63,850 nt of DNA from Desulfobulbaceae bacterium. Lineage in GTDB: Bacteria; Desulfobacterota; Desulfobulbia; Desulfobulbales; Desulfocapsaceae. Positions 36,653-45,960 of this stretch are shown here, one piece after another (the stretch's first letter is position 1; every line of letters begins with the position of its first letter). The stretch lies in the NCBI GenBank assembly GCA_011390165.1, contig JAABSV010000021.1, positions 1 to 63,850 of the forward strand. The letters are read 5' to 3'. A program made the position numbers and the translations under genes. The notes under the pieces were generated by a model that was not told the DNA's origin, searched no databases, and saw nothing but the letters and a program-made list of their open reading frames with translations.

Positions 36653-38554
36653 CTATTCGGACAGGTAATCCGGGCAACCGACCGGAGCATCAGCGAAAAG
36701 ATCCGCCAAGGTGAAGCTGCTCTCCAGGGTTTCACCCTGGCGGAGGAGCCGCAGAGTAATTGGCGTTCCAACCGGGCCACGGAGCCGCTCCCGGAGGGGG
36801 AGGATCGGCTGACCGTCGGTCACCTCTTCCCCATTCATGGCCACAATCAGGTCGCCCGCTTCCAGTCCGGCCCGGCTGGCCGGGCTGTCGCTGGCCAGGA
36901 AGGAAACCATCGCCTGCCCCTCCTCGGATCGCCCGATCAGCAGGCCCGATTTATCCCGTTCGCCGCTCTTGTCGAAGTGCTTTCCTCTCTCCAGGATGAT
37001 CCGCTGTCCCGGGTAGTCAAGGATGAGATGAAAGTGTCGCAGGGTGGAGTTGCCCAGATTGCCGCCAACCTCACCGAGAGCGGTGGCCCCCTGACCCCGT
37101 TCCCTCGGGATGCTCACCAGATGTCCAGGGAGGCGGAAGCCGTCGATCTCCAGACAGCTGAACTGGGCGGTGGTTTCCCGTGATATCCCGGACATCCCCT
37201 GGCTGACCGTATCTACGCCGTCCCGGTTGAGGAGGCCGTGCCGTTCCGCGAAGGGGTAATGGATGGAGCTGTGGTGGGCGCCGAGGTCAAGGCTCCACTG
37301 ACTGGGCAGGCCCTCCAGATTCACCGGCAGGGTGAAGGTCCGGTATTTTAGCGGTGCGGCAATGGAGCGGCCGCTCCCCTGGTAGGAGAAGGATTCCGGT
37401 TCGTGCAGGGTGACCTCCGCTCGGTCGTAGTCGATCTCGACCACAAAGCGGGAGAGAAAATCATAGCCGAGGATACCGAAGATCTCCGGCTCGTAACTGC
37501 GGGAGGTGAGACCGTCGGAAACGTATACCTTCTGGCTGGCAAAGTCGATATCCCCTACCCGGTAGGGGGGAAGGGCGGCGAAACCGAGGTCAAAGAGTTC
37601 CCCGAAACCGTAACCGCGGATGGTCCCCTCAATTTCTATGCCCATGGCACGGGCATAGTCGGCATCGATGACCGACATGGTGGCGCCACTGTCGAGCACC
37701 CATTCCCGGGTATCGCCGGCCAGGGATACCGGCAGGTAGATGAGATTTTCCACGAGGCGGAAGGGAACGGTGGCTGATTCTTTGCCCGAGCTGATCCTAT
37801 AGTCGCCGGACTTTTCCGGCAGGGCGAAGAGCTTGGGGTCTATGACTGGATCAATGAGGTGGGTGGTGGTCCAGTTTTCCACCTCCTTTTCCCAGGGGAG
37901 GAACAGGGTGTGGCTGTAGAAGGCCACCAGGATTCCATCCACCCAGCGAAAATCACCATAGCGGCCGTGTATCTCCACGTCCGGTTGGCGATAGAGGGAG
38001 CCAAGTAGCAGATAGCTCTGTCGGTCAAAATAGAAGTGGATCCGGTCCGTATTGATCCTGTTGTCGAGGATCAGCTCGTAGCATTCCTGTCCGTCAAGAT
38101 CGGTTATCCCGGCAAAGTTAAGGGAAAAGAAACTCGAGTCCGGATTGAGGTGTTCGTATCGGTCGAGAAGGAGCCTGATCTGCCGCCGTTTCTGGGTGTC
38201 CGGATGGCGATGGATGAGCAGCTGACCATTGGTGTCGAGGAGCCAGGCCTCCTCGCCACTGTCTCCTTCAACCTGGGAAATGATCGAAAAATCCTCTTCA
38301 TTGCGGTACTGCAGGGGAGGTCGTTCCCATTGCCGGAAAGTGCCGTTCAGGCCGTCGTAGCGAACCCGCCCCTCACTGTAACTCCCCTCCACCGCCTGGA
38401 GCCGCTCCAAGCCGCCAATTGCCTGGTAGTGCTTGTGGAGGATCTGATAAGGGTCCTGGCCGACAGCCCCGGCAGCAAGGGGCGTCAGGACGAGCAGGAG
38501 GATGTGGAGAATTCTGCCCAGTCGGCCGGGTTGCCCCTGTTGGTGGTTGCTCAA
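36653..38554 (-). CDS. periplasmic retropepsin-like protease with PDZ domain
   Basis: 633 aa, TTG start overlapping the OmpA-lipoprotein stop. Signal peptide about 1-31. Residues about 32-265 form a domain of the lipoprotein-carrier-like/unknown type; about 270-400 an aspartyl-protease fold with WVLDSGATMSVID (Asp near 287) and GILGYDFLSRF; about 405-530 a second, similar repeat in which the motif is DLGAHHSSI (Asp near 421, Ser to Leu change), followed by GNLGNSTLRHF. The C-terminal about 75 residues are a PDZ domain (SPASRAGLEAGDLIVAMNGE). Tandem retropepsin halves in one chain could pair internally, like pepsins. The substrate is unknown. Confidence 0.85.
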   Translation of the reverse strand: MSNHQQGQPGRLGRILHILLLVLTPLAAGAVGQDPYQILHKHYQAIGGLERLQAVEGSYSEGRVRYDGLNGTFRQWERPPLQYRNEEDFSIISQVEGDSGEEAWLLDTNGQLLIHRHPDTQKRRQIRLLLDRYEHLNPDSSFFSLNFAGITDLDGQECYELILDNRINTDRIHFYFDRQSYLLLGSLYRQPDVEIHGRYGDFRWVDGILVAFYSHTLFLPWEKEVENWTTTHLIDPVIDPKLFALPEKSGDYRISSGKESATVPFRLVENLIYLPVSLAGDTREWVLDSGATMSVIDADYARAMGIEIEGTIRGYGFGELFDLGFAALPPYRVGDIDFASQKVYVSDGLTSRSYEPEIFGILGYDFLSRFVVEIDYDRAEVTLHEPESFSYQGSGRSIAAPLKYRTFTLPVNLEGLPSQWSLDLGAHHSSIHYPFAERHGLLNRDGVDTVSQGMSGISRETTAQFSCLEIDGFRLPGHLVSIPRERGQGATALGEVGGNLGNSTLRHFHLILDYPGQRIILERGKHFDKSGERDKSGLLIGRSEEGQAMVSFLASDSPASRAGLEAGDLIVAMNGEEVTDGQPILPLRERLRGPVGTPITLRLLRQGETLESSFTLADLFADAPVGCPDYLSE

Positions 38555-39150
38555 CGGACCTGTACCTCAACCCGGCGGTTTCGCGGTTCGGCAATGTTGT
38601 CGGCGGTGGCCACCAGCGGGTTGCCCTCACCATGGTAGTCAAGGACGATGTCAGCTGCATTGACTCCGGCGCTGGCCAGGATATCGGCCACCCGTCTGGC
38701 CCGTTCCAGGGAAAGTCGCCGATTGTACTCCTCTTCGCCGGTACGGTCGGTATGGCCGATGACCAGGACATCCACTGAGTTGCGGATCTTGATGGCATTT
38801 TTTACATCGGTAATCCTGGCCGCCGATTCTTCGGTGAGCTGGTCGGAGTTGTGCTGAAAATAGAGGAGAAAGCTTTCCGGCATCAGGGGATGGACCCGGA
38901 GAGCCTCGGCAAATACCGCCTCGCTCTGGATCGCGTCAATAGGGCTCGGCGCGGTGGGTTGGGTGTCGAGGGAAGGGGGGTAAAGGGCCATGCCCGGTTC
39001 GGCAAGTACCGTCGATCCGGCATCGTTGCTGAACGCCAACGCCCCCACCGAGCCATCGGCGGCCGGGCTGAGGACGATAAAATCCTCTCTTGCGCTGCAG
39101 GCGGCAAGCAGAGGAAACAGTACCAGGATTACCACTTTCTGCCAGTTCAT
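38551..39150 (-). CDS. OmpA-family peptidoglycan-binding lipoprotein
   Basis: 199 aa from the ATG at 39148-39150, with GGAGAG upstream. Signal peptide with lipobox LLAACS (Cys about 17). C-terminal OmpA domain about 95-199: YFQHNSDQLTEES, VLVIGHTDRTGEEEYNRRLS (with the Asp/Arg that grip diaminopimelate), and AEPRNRRVEVQV. Anchors the outer membrane to the wall. The N-terminal linker is Pro-rich. Its end overlaps the protease gene. Confidence 0.9.
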   Translation of the reverse strand: MNWQKVVILVLFPLLAACSAREDFIVLSPAADGSVGALAFSNDAGSTVLAEPGMALYPPSLDTQPTAPSPIDAIQSEAVFAEALRVHPLMPESFLLYFQHNSDQLTEESAARITDVKNAIKIRNSVDVLVIGHTDRTGEEEYNRRLSLERARRVADILASAGVNAADIVLDYHGEGNPLVATADNIAEPRNRRVEVQVR

Positions 39151-39235
39151 CGGACTCTCCTCATCGACCATCGTCGTCTGCTCCGGACGTTTGCCACCGC
39201 TGCCGTGGAGATGGCGGTGGCCGCCAGGAAGCTGC

Positions 39236-39682
39236 TCATTGTGAAAATTTGGCCTTGAAATCTGTTCCCTTCAACATGCTGATACGCCCGGACGGGGTGT
39301 TCAGCTGCACTGCGTGGGGAGCGAGTTTGCCGAGCAGGCCGGACTGGTAGACAAAGGTCCCATGGCCCATGTGCAGACGCATCGCATACTCGTTGCTTGC
39401 CGGGGCAAAGCGGAAATTTTCCATGGCTACCCGGCTGATGGGTCCCATGGAGAGCAGGGTGTTGTCCTCGAGAAGAATACCTATGGCGCCATCTGAGCCG
39501 GTTATAATGGTATCCTTGAGGTAAATTTTGTCATTGGGGAAGGCCGGTTTGGTTTTCCCGTCGCGGATAATCGATACCATACCGTTGATCCCCTTTACCT
39601 TGCCGATCACGTTTGCGTCGGCACCTGCCGCTGCGGGAAGGGTAAACAGCAGGGCCAGACAGCAGATCAAAACCCTCTTCAT
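39236..39682 (-). CDS. exported FecR-domain protein
   Basis: 148 aa; AGGGAG about nine bases before the ATG. Cleavable signal peptide (about 1-22). Single FecR domain: GKVKGINGMVSIIRDGKTKP, LKDTIITGSDGAIGILLEDN, TLLSMGPISRVAMENF and a final VQLNTPSGRISMLKGTDF. There is no membrane anchor or sigma-factor partner nearby, so it is likely a free periplasmic scaffold or ligand-binding protein rather than an anti-sigma regulator. Confidence 0.88.
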   Translation of the reverse strand: MKRVLICCLALLFTLPAAAGADANVIGKVKGINGMVSIIRDGKTKPAFPNDKIYLKDTIITGSDGAIGILLEDNTLLSMGPISRVAMENFRFAPASNEYAMRLHMGHGTFVYQSGLLGKLAPHAVQLNTPSGRISMLKGTDFKAKFSQ

Positions 39683-39791
39683 GTGATTATCTCCCTGGTT
39701 GTCGATAAAACGGCCAGTAATGATCGGTATGCGAGGCGGCTCCGGAGCTGTCGCCAGTGGCCGCTCCCGGTGAATGCGGCTCTTTGTGCCA

Positions 39792-41144
39792 TCACAGTTG
39801 GTCGAGGCTTTTCTGGCAGTGGCCGCGCAACTTCCTGTTGGAGCTGTTGTTGACTATGGTGCTCAGGGTTCCACGGTACTTGCTCTGACCGGAGGCGCCA
39901 AGGGCCTTGCAGAACCAGGCCATGGTGTCCACATGGTTGCTGTCCCGGGCGTTGGTGTTGTAGTCCTGCAGCAGTTTCTGTTCAACCACATCGAGGACCA
40001 CGGTGTCGCTCAGGGCGGCTCGGGTGATGAGTTTTGCCGCATCCTTTCTCTCCCGGTCAGAGGCCGACTGGAGCATCCGGATATACTTCTGTTGTTCACG
40101 GTTCAGACCGGCAGTTGCTGCCTGGGCCGGTGGCTGCGGTGTGGACGGGGCCTCAACCCTCGTCGTCGGGGCATCTTCGAGGCGAAGGCTTATCGCGACA
40201 ATTTTTTCCTCATTGGTAGCAAGGTTGTACCATTCCCGCCGAGCCGCATAGCCGGGGGCGGAGACTTCGATTTCGTAGGCACCCGGAGCGAGCACCATAC
40301 CGCGGACATAGGGGGGGGAGATGTTCAATATTCGCACCCTGGCATTGGCCGGGGTGGTGTCGACGACGAGACGGGAATCTCTGCTTCGGGTCTCTATCAA
40401 GCTTTTCACCAGCTGGCCGTAGTCGACAGCCCCCGGGCTGCTCTCTTCGTCGATTTTTGCCGTGCAGATCTTTTGCATCAAGTCGATGACGGTGATTTTG
40501 CCGGTTTCAATTCGTTCGACGTCGAGGACCTCGCCGGTTTTCGGGTGTTTGATCACCTGTCCTTCCTTGAAGACGATAAAGCGCATCCCCTTCTGCACCC
40601 CGGTCCGGATGCCCAAATCGATGGTCACCTCCTCGCCGGTCCTGTTCACCACATACCCCTCCAGGGGGAAGTTTCTGATGATTTTCTTTGACATCTCCAC
40701 TACCAGATCCTGCAGTCGGCCAGTGCTGGCGCTTTTCACGTTTTCGGCAGTGATGATTGAGGCACTTTCCACGTCGATGATGCGGGCGTTGATCTCGGTG
40801 ACTTCACCCAGACGCATGACCGAGCCGGTGATAATGACCTTCACCCCAAGCAGCTTGCCGATCTGGGTGGCGCTGCCGGCGTCCACCACTCCGGTCATGG
40901 CCAACTGCTGTTCGCCGAGGATCTTCTGCAGCAGCCGCCGTTCCACCACATCGAAGCGGCCCTCGCGGACCATGGCGGTGATGAACCATTCGGCGACGAT
41001 TATCCCCATATCCTCGTTGTCGAACGGTTCTCCCTGCATCTGGAAGTCGAGGACGGCTATCTTCGTTTTGTTGAAATCGGCTGCCGCCTCACCGGCCGGC
41101 AGCAGTATCGACAGGCTGAAGAGCAGGGCCATTATGGTTTTCAT
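39792..41144 (-). CDS. CsgG-like exported protein with PEGA domain
   Basis: 450 aa from the ATG at 41142-41144 with AGGAG six bases upstream. Signal peptide about 1-23. The CsgG/TolB-N-like domain (about 25-190) has KIAVLDFQMQGE, FDVVERRLLQKILGEQQLAM and VIITGSVMRLGEVTEINARI; there is no lipobox Cys, unlike true CsgG. A strand-rich part follows, then a PEGA domain (about 280-345: VDTTPANARVRILNISPPYV), and a helical C-terminus. Probably a periplasmic part of the envelope system encoded by this cluster; pore formation cannot be claimed. Confidence 0.85.
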   Translation of the reverse strand: MKTIMALLFSLSILLPAGEAAADFNKTKIAVLDFQMQGEPFDNEDMGIIVAEWFITAMVREGRFDVVERRLLQKILGEQQLAMTGVVDAGSATQIGKLLGVKVIITGSVMRLGEVTEINARIIDVESASIITAENVKSASTGRLQDLVVEMSKKIIRNFPLEGYVVNRTGEEVTIDLGIRTGVQKGMRFIVFKEGQVIKHPKTGEVLDVERIETGKITVIDLMQKICTAKIDEESSPGAVDYGQLVKSLIETRSRDSRLVVDTTPANARVRILNISPPYVRGMVLAPGAYEIEVSAPGYAARREWYNLATNEEKIVAISLRLEDAPTTRVEAPSTPQPPAQAATAGLNREQQKYIRMLQSASDRERKDAAKLITRAALSDTVVLDVVEQKLLQDYNTNARDSNHVDTMAWFCKALGASGQSKYRGTLSTIVNNSSNRKLRGHCQKSLDQL

Positions 41145-41227
41145 TTTCCACTCCTGTAAACGATTGGCCAGTTGCCTCTGGCCCATTCCGAGAGTCAGGT
41201 GGCAGCGTACCCCACCCGAGCGCCTCT

Positions 41228-42376
41228 CTATTCCTGCAGATTGATGACCACCCGGCTTCCCACCACTTCGCTGACCAGCAGGGTGGCCTGCCCGAGGGGA
41301 CGGCTGTCGATCCGTTCGCAAAAGGTGTCGACGCTCCCCTTGAAGAGAATGGAGAGTTCCAGTTTACCGCCAGCAAAGGCGCGCTTGGTCACCGAAACAA
41401 TCCCTTCCGTTTGCTCGATAAGCTGGGTGGCCTGTTTCTGAGCCGAGAAACTTTTCACTCCGGTCAGCACCACCTCATAGTTGGCGCCATTGTTGATGGT
41501 ATCCTGGAAGGAACCGACAATGGCCTCGAAAAGCTGCTGATCCATCAGGGTAGTGGCCGCTTTGGCCGCAGCCAGGGAGGTGGCAATGGCTGGCGCAGTA
41601 TGGACCGCTGCACCGGTGGCCGACTTGGTGGCAACGATCCGGCCGTTGGAACAGTTGACCACCTTGACGGTGAGGCTGGCCTGTCCGGAATGCATTCCCG
41701 CCTCGCGAAGCATCTGGTTACCGTCCAGCAGGCTTTTCCGGAGGGTACCCACTATGATGTATTCGGCCCCGTTTTCTGCTCCCAGCCTGGCGGCGGCAAC
41801 CGGGTCGCCGGCAATTGCCTGGCGGATGAAGGGGTCATCCTTGGCCATCAGGGTTGCCGCCTGGGCCGGATCAATGAGTTCAAAGCCCTTGCCCTGGAGG
41901 TAATCGACGATGCTGCTTTCCGCATTCTGCCCATCCTCCTCCTCAATCAGTACCATCGTCCGTGGCTTGTCCATGGAAATCAGAAGAAGTTTCAAGGCCA
42001 TCAGGTCGGCGGTAATGGAGTCGAGGGAGACCACCGCCCGAATCCGTACCAGCCAGCTTCCCCCCTGGTCTTCCTCTTTCAGCACCTGCAGGCTGCGGAC
42101 CGAACCGACACTCTGGGTGAGTACCCGATCCTTGACCAGGGCGAAGTTGGTCACCTCGGTCTGGGAGGTCAGGACCACCCCGATACCCTCTTCCACCGCG
42201 CTCCGTTTGGCCTGGAGGAGGGCGTCGGCCCTGGAGGAACCGATACCTTCCACCTCTACGGTTTTGTCACCGGTTGGCGTGGCTGCCATCACTGACGGTG
42301 AATCGAAGATAAGGGCAGTGGCTGCCGCAAAGCAGGTCAACAGGATCACAAGCAGAAGGAGGGGGCGACTGCGCAT
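41228..42376 (-). CDS. FlgT-like/LPP20-like exported protein
   Basis: 382 aa from the ATG at 42374-42376 (GGAG eight bases upstream); the open frame upstream is not conserved-looking. Signal peptide about 1-31. N-terminal LPP20/FlgT-N-like domain: VEVEGIGSSRADALLQAKRS, then GVVLTSQTEVTNFALVKDR. The middle part has a TolB-N/CsgG-like alternation (VLIEEEDGQ to GAEYIIVGTL). The C-terminal part repeats that fold (ANYEVVLTGVKSFSAQKQ). FlgT acts at the flagellar basal body in Vibrio; no flagellar genes lie here. First gene of the minus-strand envelope cluster. Confidence 0.78.
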   Translation of the reverse strand: MRSRPLLLLVILLTCFAAATALIFDSPSVMAATPTGDKTVEVEGIGSSRADALLQAKRSAVEEGIGVVLTSQTEVTNFALVKDRVLTQSVGSVRSLQVLKEEDQGGSWLVRIRAVVSLDSITADLMALKLLLISMDKPRTMVLIEEEDGQNAESSIVDYLQGKGFELIDPAQAATLMAKDDPFIRQAIAGDPVAAARLGAENGAEYIIVGTLRKSLLDGNQMLREAGMHSGQASLTVKVVNCSNGRIVATKSATGAAVHTAPAIATSLAAAKAATTLMDQQLFEAIVGSFQDTINNGANYEVVLTGVKSFSAQKQATQLIEQTEGIVSVTKRAFAGGKLELSILFKGSVDTFCERIDSRPLGQATLLVSEVVGSRVVINLQE

Positions 42377-42924
42377 GGTGGTGCTCCGCACGGTGAGGGG
42401 TAAGAAGTTAAAAGAAAAGAGTTTCCGTCCTCTGCAAAAGTTGTCTTTGCATACTTTTCTTGCTGGCTGGAGAACCGGTCGTGCCGATTCCACAGAACGA
42501 TAAAGAGGATAGCACGAAAAGACAACCGGGACCAGTGAACAATACGTCAAGATCTGCTTGATGGAAAGGCCTTTTCCCGCTTGTATGTCAGACTCTTCCC
42601 TCTCTTTTGCGGAAGTGGCGGGGTGCTATGGTCTGGAAAGCCGATCGACTCTTTTTCCTTATGGCGATGTCGGTGCTGGCAGAGACGGATATTCTCCCGG
42701 GAGTTTTCGGAAAATGCTGTTTTCCTGACAGGTTTTTGTGTACTATACGCTCAGATGGTGGTCGGAATGAGACCCTTGCAGTCTTAGTCTGCCACCATTA
42801 TGCGGTTTCACCTGCCAGGCAGCCACGCTTGCCGCCCTTCAGCGGTATCGTCTGCCTGCCACCTTAGTGCCTCCACGGGAAGCAGTATTTTTCCTGGCGG
42901 TACCTGCACCCGACTGACGATACC
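42377..42924. other. divergent spacer, envelope cluster / diguanylate cyclase
   Basis: 548 bp without a supported gene. Contains the possible minus-strand promoter at 42497-42525 and a palindrome AAAGGCCTTT (about 42565-42575). No cyclic-di-GMP riboswitch was recognised. Confidence 0.4.
42497..42525 (-). promoter_or_regulatory. possible promoter of the envelope cluster
   Basis: Minus strand TTGTCT (42520-42525), 17 bp, TATCGT (42497-42502), about 120 nt upstream of the FlgT-like gene. Hexamers are moderate. Confidence 0.4.
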
Positions 42925-44460
42925 ATGCGCCAGAGGCCAGTTGAGAAACGCAGAAGGTTTTTTTTCACCAGGAACAGCCAGCCGCTGGCCGTCGACGAGG
43001 AGTCCCGTTTTCGTCAGTTCAGGCTGATTGTCTGCATCGGTTTTCCGGTCTGTCTCCTTTTTGGTGGGTACAACTGGTCAGTCGACCGCCCAATGCTGGC
43101 CCTGGCTGTGATAGCGACAGGTTTTGCCTTGCTCTCCGGCTGGTGGGCAATGGTCTCCGGCTATTTTTCTCAAAAGCTGGTCTATCGACTTACAGTCACC
43201 CTCTTTTCTTCCCTGCTCCTCTACCTGGTCTCCATCGGCGGTAGCGACAACTCGCTCATTCTCTGGCTCTACCTTTTTCCCCTGGTGACCTTTTACATGT
43301 TTGGCCCCCGAGAGGGGCTGGCCTGGACCGGTTTGCTGGTGGTGATGCTCCTGCTCTTCCTGTTTGTCCCGATCGTAGTCAGCCAGCCATGGACTACCCA
43401 GTGGAGAGGCTACAGTCTGATTTTTGCTGTCCGTCTTCTGGTCACCTTCAGCTTTGTCGCCATCGTCGCCTACTCCTATGAAAAGAGCCGCAGCCGTTCG
43501 CAACATCAACTTGTCGAGAAAAACGGGAAACTTCTGGTCGAAATTGCCGAGCGTGAGAGAATTGAGGGGTCGCTCCGGGAAAGTGAAGAACGGTACCGGG
43601 CCATTTACCTGCAGGCGACGGAGGGAATCATGCTCATTGATTTCCATGGCGGTATCGTTGAATGCAATCCCCAGATGCTGCGCATGCTGGCGTATCCCGA
43701 GGAGGAACTGCTTGGCCGCAATCTCTTTGCGCTTATCCATCCCGATGACCTCCGTCAGATACCTCCGCAGATCGATCGCCTGCGCCGGGGGGAAACGGTT
43801 GTTCTTGAGCGGCGACTGCGAACCGCTTCAGGCTCCTACCTGCACTGCGAACTGAGCGGCAATCGGATCAGCAGTTCACTGATAATCCTGCTCTACCGTG
43901 ACATCAGTGCCAGAAAAGAGGTGGAGGTAGCCATGGAGGAGGCCAACGCAGCCTTGGAACGTCTGGCCCACATTGATGGTCTTACCGGGGTGGCCAATCG
44001 GCGCAGTTTTGATCGCAGACTTGAGGTGGAGTGGCAGCGGATGGCCCGGGAGGGCAAGATGATCGGTCTGCTTCTCGGTGATATCGACTACTTCAAACAA
44101 TACAACGACATATACGGGCACCAGGCAGGTGATGACTGTTTGAAGAAAATTGCCGCCACCCTGGCCTCCCTGGTACAACGGCCGGCAGATCTGGTCGCCC
44201 GCTACGGCGGTGAGGAGTTTGTCATTCTTGTTCCTGATACCGATCTGGTCGGTTGTCGCCAGATTGCCGAGAGAATGCGCCAACGGGTGGAGTCTCTGGC
44301 CATTGCCCACAGCGGTTCTCAGGTCAGCGGGGTGGTCACTGTCAGTTTCGGGATTGGTGCGATGAAACCGGAGAATCAGCTCAGCCGTGAAACCCTTGTC
44401 GGTATGGCCGACAAGGCGTTGTATGCCGCCAAGCAGAGTGGACGAAACCGGGTGTGTTGA
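42925..44460 (+). CDS. membrane PAS-GGDEF diguanylate cyclase
   Basis: 511 aa (start uncertain, weak ribosome site). Six predicted membrane helices (about 37-195), a short coiled coil (about 195-215), a PAS domain (about 216-335: ERYRAIYLQATEGIMLIDF) and a GGDEF domain (about 345-511). The active site is GGEEF at 428-432, and the product-inhibition site RxxD is present as RPAD (419-422), five residues before it, so feedback control by cyclic-di-GMP is expected. The metal-binding LLGDIDYFKQYND and LTGVANRRSFD are intact. Confidence 0.94.
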   Translation: MRQRPVEKRRRFFFTRNSQPLAVDEESRFRQFRLIVCIGFPVCLLFGGYNWSVDRPMLALAVIATGFALLSGWWAMVSGYFSQKLVYRLTVTLFSSLLLYLVSIGGSDNSLILWLYLFPLVTFYMFGPREGLAWTGLLVVMLLLFLFVPIVVSQPWTTQWRGYSLIFAVRLLVTFSFVAIVAYSYEKSRSRSQHQLVEKNGKLLVEIAERERIEGSLRESEERYRAIYLQATEGIMLIDFHGGIVECNPQMLRMLAYPEEELLGRNLFALIHPDDLRQIPPQIDRLRRGETVVLERRLRTASGSYLHCELSGNRISSSLIILLYRDISARKEVEVAMEEANAALERLAHIDGLTGVANRRSFDRRLEVEWQRMAREGKMIGLLLGDIDYFKQYNDIYGHQAGDDCLKKIAATLASLVQRPADLVARYGGEEFVILVPDTDLVGCRQIAERMRQRVESLAIAHSGSQVSGVVTVSFGIGAMKPENQLSRETLVGMADKALYAAKQSGRNRVC

Positions 44461-44612
44461 TGCTTCCTCAGCACCGGCAAGGCAAAGGCTGTTGCTGTTT
44501 TTCTGCGAACGAGGTAAGGAGACTGGCTGATTCTCCGGACTGCTCTGCAGGGCCGGGCAACCACCTTGCTGTGCCACTCTGGTGATGGCGGGTATCGACA
44601 AGGACACAGGCG

Positions 44613-45821
44613 ATGAAAGTAGTAGTGATCAACTCCGGCAGTTCCTCAATTAAATTTCAACTGCTGGAGATGGATAAGGAGGAGGTTTTGGCCACCGGCC
44701 TGGTGGAGCGGATCGGTTCCAGTGAGGCGCAGGTTCGTTGCACGTACCGTCCGGGGGAACAGACGGAGGAGAAGCATATACAGAGTATCAACTGCCCGGA
44801 CCACCGTCACGGCATGCGTCTGGCCGTCCAGTTGCTTGTCGGCCCGGGAAGGCCGGTGGCGGACCCCGGGGCGATTGCCGCTGTCGGCCATCGGATAGTC
44901 CACGGGGGGGAGGAGTTTCATCAGCCGACCCTGATCAGTGACGAGGTGCTCGCGGCAATCGAAAAGAATATTCCCCTCGCGCCACTGCACAATCCGGCCA
45001 ATCTCGACGGGGTGCGGATTGCCCGGGAACTCTTTGCCGAAGTTCCTCAGGTGGCGGTCTTCGACACCGCCTTCCACCAGACCATCCCCCCCGAAGCCTA
45101 CCATTACGCCCTCCCTGCCCACCTCTACCGGCAGTGGCGGGTTCGCCGCTATGGCTTTCACGGCACCTCCCACAAATTTGTCGCCGGCGAGTGCGCCCGG
45201 GCGATGCAGCGCCCCTTGGAAGAGCTCAATCTCATTACTCTCCACCTTGGCAACGGCTGCTCAATGACCGCCATTGAAAAGGGACGGAGCGTTGATACCA
45301 GCCTTGGTCTGACCCCTCTCGAGGGGCTGGTGATGGGGAGCCGCAGCGGTGATGTCGATCCGGCGATGCACGCTTTTCTGGCCAGAAACTGCGGTATGGA
45401 TATCGAGTCCATCGACCATTTGCTCAACAACGAGTCGGGATTGAAAGGCTTGTGCGGGATGAACGACATGCGGGATATCCATGCCGCCATCGCCGCCGGC
45501 GACACCTGGGCGGAACTGGCCCTGGCCGTGCAGACGTATCGCAATCGCAAGTATATCGGGGCCTATCTCGCCGTTCTCGGCAGGGTTGATGCCGTGGTCT
45601 TTACCGCCGGGATTGGCGAAAACGACCCGGTGGTGCGGGCCCGCACCCTCGCCGGCCTCGAGCCGCTGGGGATTGCAATTGATACGGAGCGGAACCACTG
45701 CCGTTCTGCCGGCCCCCGCCGGATCAGCAGCGACGACAGCCGGGTGGCGGTGTGGGTGGTTCCCACCAACGAGGAACTGGCCATTGCCCGGGAGGTGCGG
45801 GCGCTGCTTACTCCCGCCTGA
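44613..45821 (+). CDS. ackA: acetate kinase
   Basis: 402 aa. Interconverts acetyl phosphate + ADP and acetate + ATP. Motifs: VVINSGSSSIKFQLLEM at the N-terminus, IVHGGE, VFDTAFHQT (catalytic Asp about 150), RYGFHGTSHKFVA, LHLGNGCSMTAI, GSRSGDVDP and FTAGIGEND. No phosphotransacetylase gene is adjacent. With the acs operon and the lactate/glycolate oxidase it suits acetate production with substrate-level ATP gain. A short AAGGACACAGG site precedes the ATG. Confidence 0.97.
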   Translation: MKVVVINSGSSSIKFQLLEMDKEEVLATGLVERIGSSEAQVRCTYRPGEQTEEKHIQSINCPDHRHGMRLAVQLLVGPGRPVADPGAIAAVGHRIVHGGEEFHQPTLISDEVLAAIEKNIPLAPLHNPANLDGVRIARELFAEVPQVAVFDTAFHQTIPPEAYHYALPAHLYRQWRVRRYGFHGTSHKFVAGECARAMQRPLEELNLITLHLGNGCSMTAIEKGRSVDTSLGLTPLEGLVMGSRSGDVDPAMHAFLARNCGMDIESIDHLLNNESGLKGLCGMNDMRDIHAAIAAGDTWAELALAVQTYRNRKYIGAYLAVLGRVDAVVFTAGIGENDPVVRARTLAGLEPLGIAIDTERNHCRSAGPRRISSDDSRVAVWVVPTNEELAIAREVRALLTPA

Positions 45822-45960
45822 GAGAGATGCCCCTCCACTTCCATTCCATCCCCGCCCCCCCTGGCCCGGCATGGCCCGGTCGGACGATACCAGCCGTGGC
45901 GTCTGTTCCGTCTATGTGGTTGGCCTGATGAGCGGTTTGCCTGACTAACGGTTAACCTGA

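Noticed and set aside
44461..44612. Possible riboswitch (cyclic-di-GMP or cobalamin type) before ackA
   Set aside because: Some short pieces look suggestive (e.g. GGCAAAGG), but the conserved cores and paired stems of those classes are missing.
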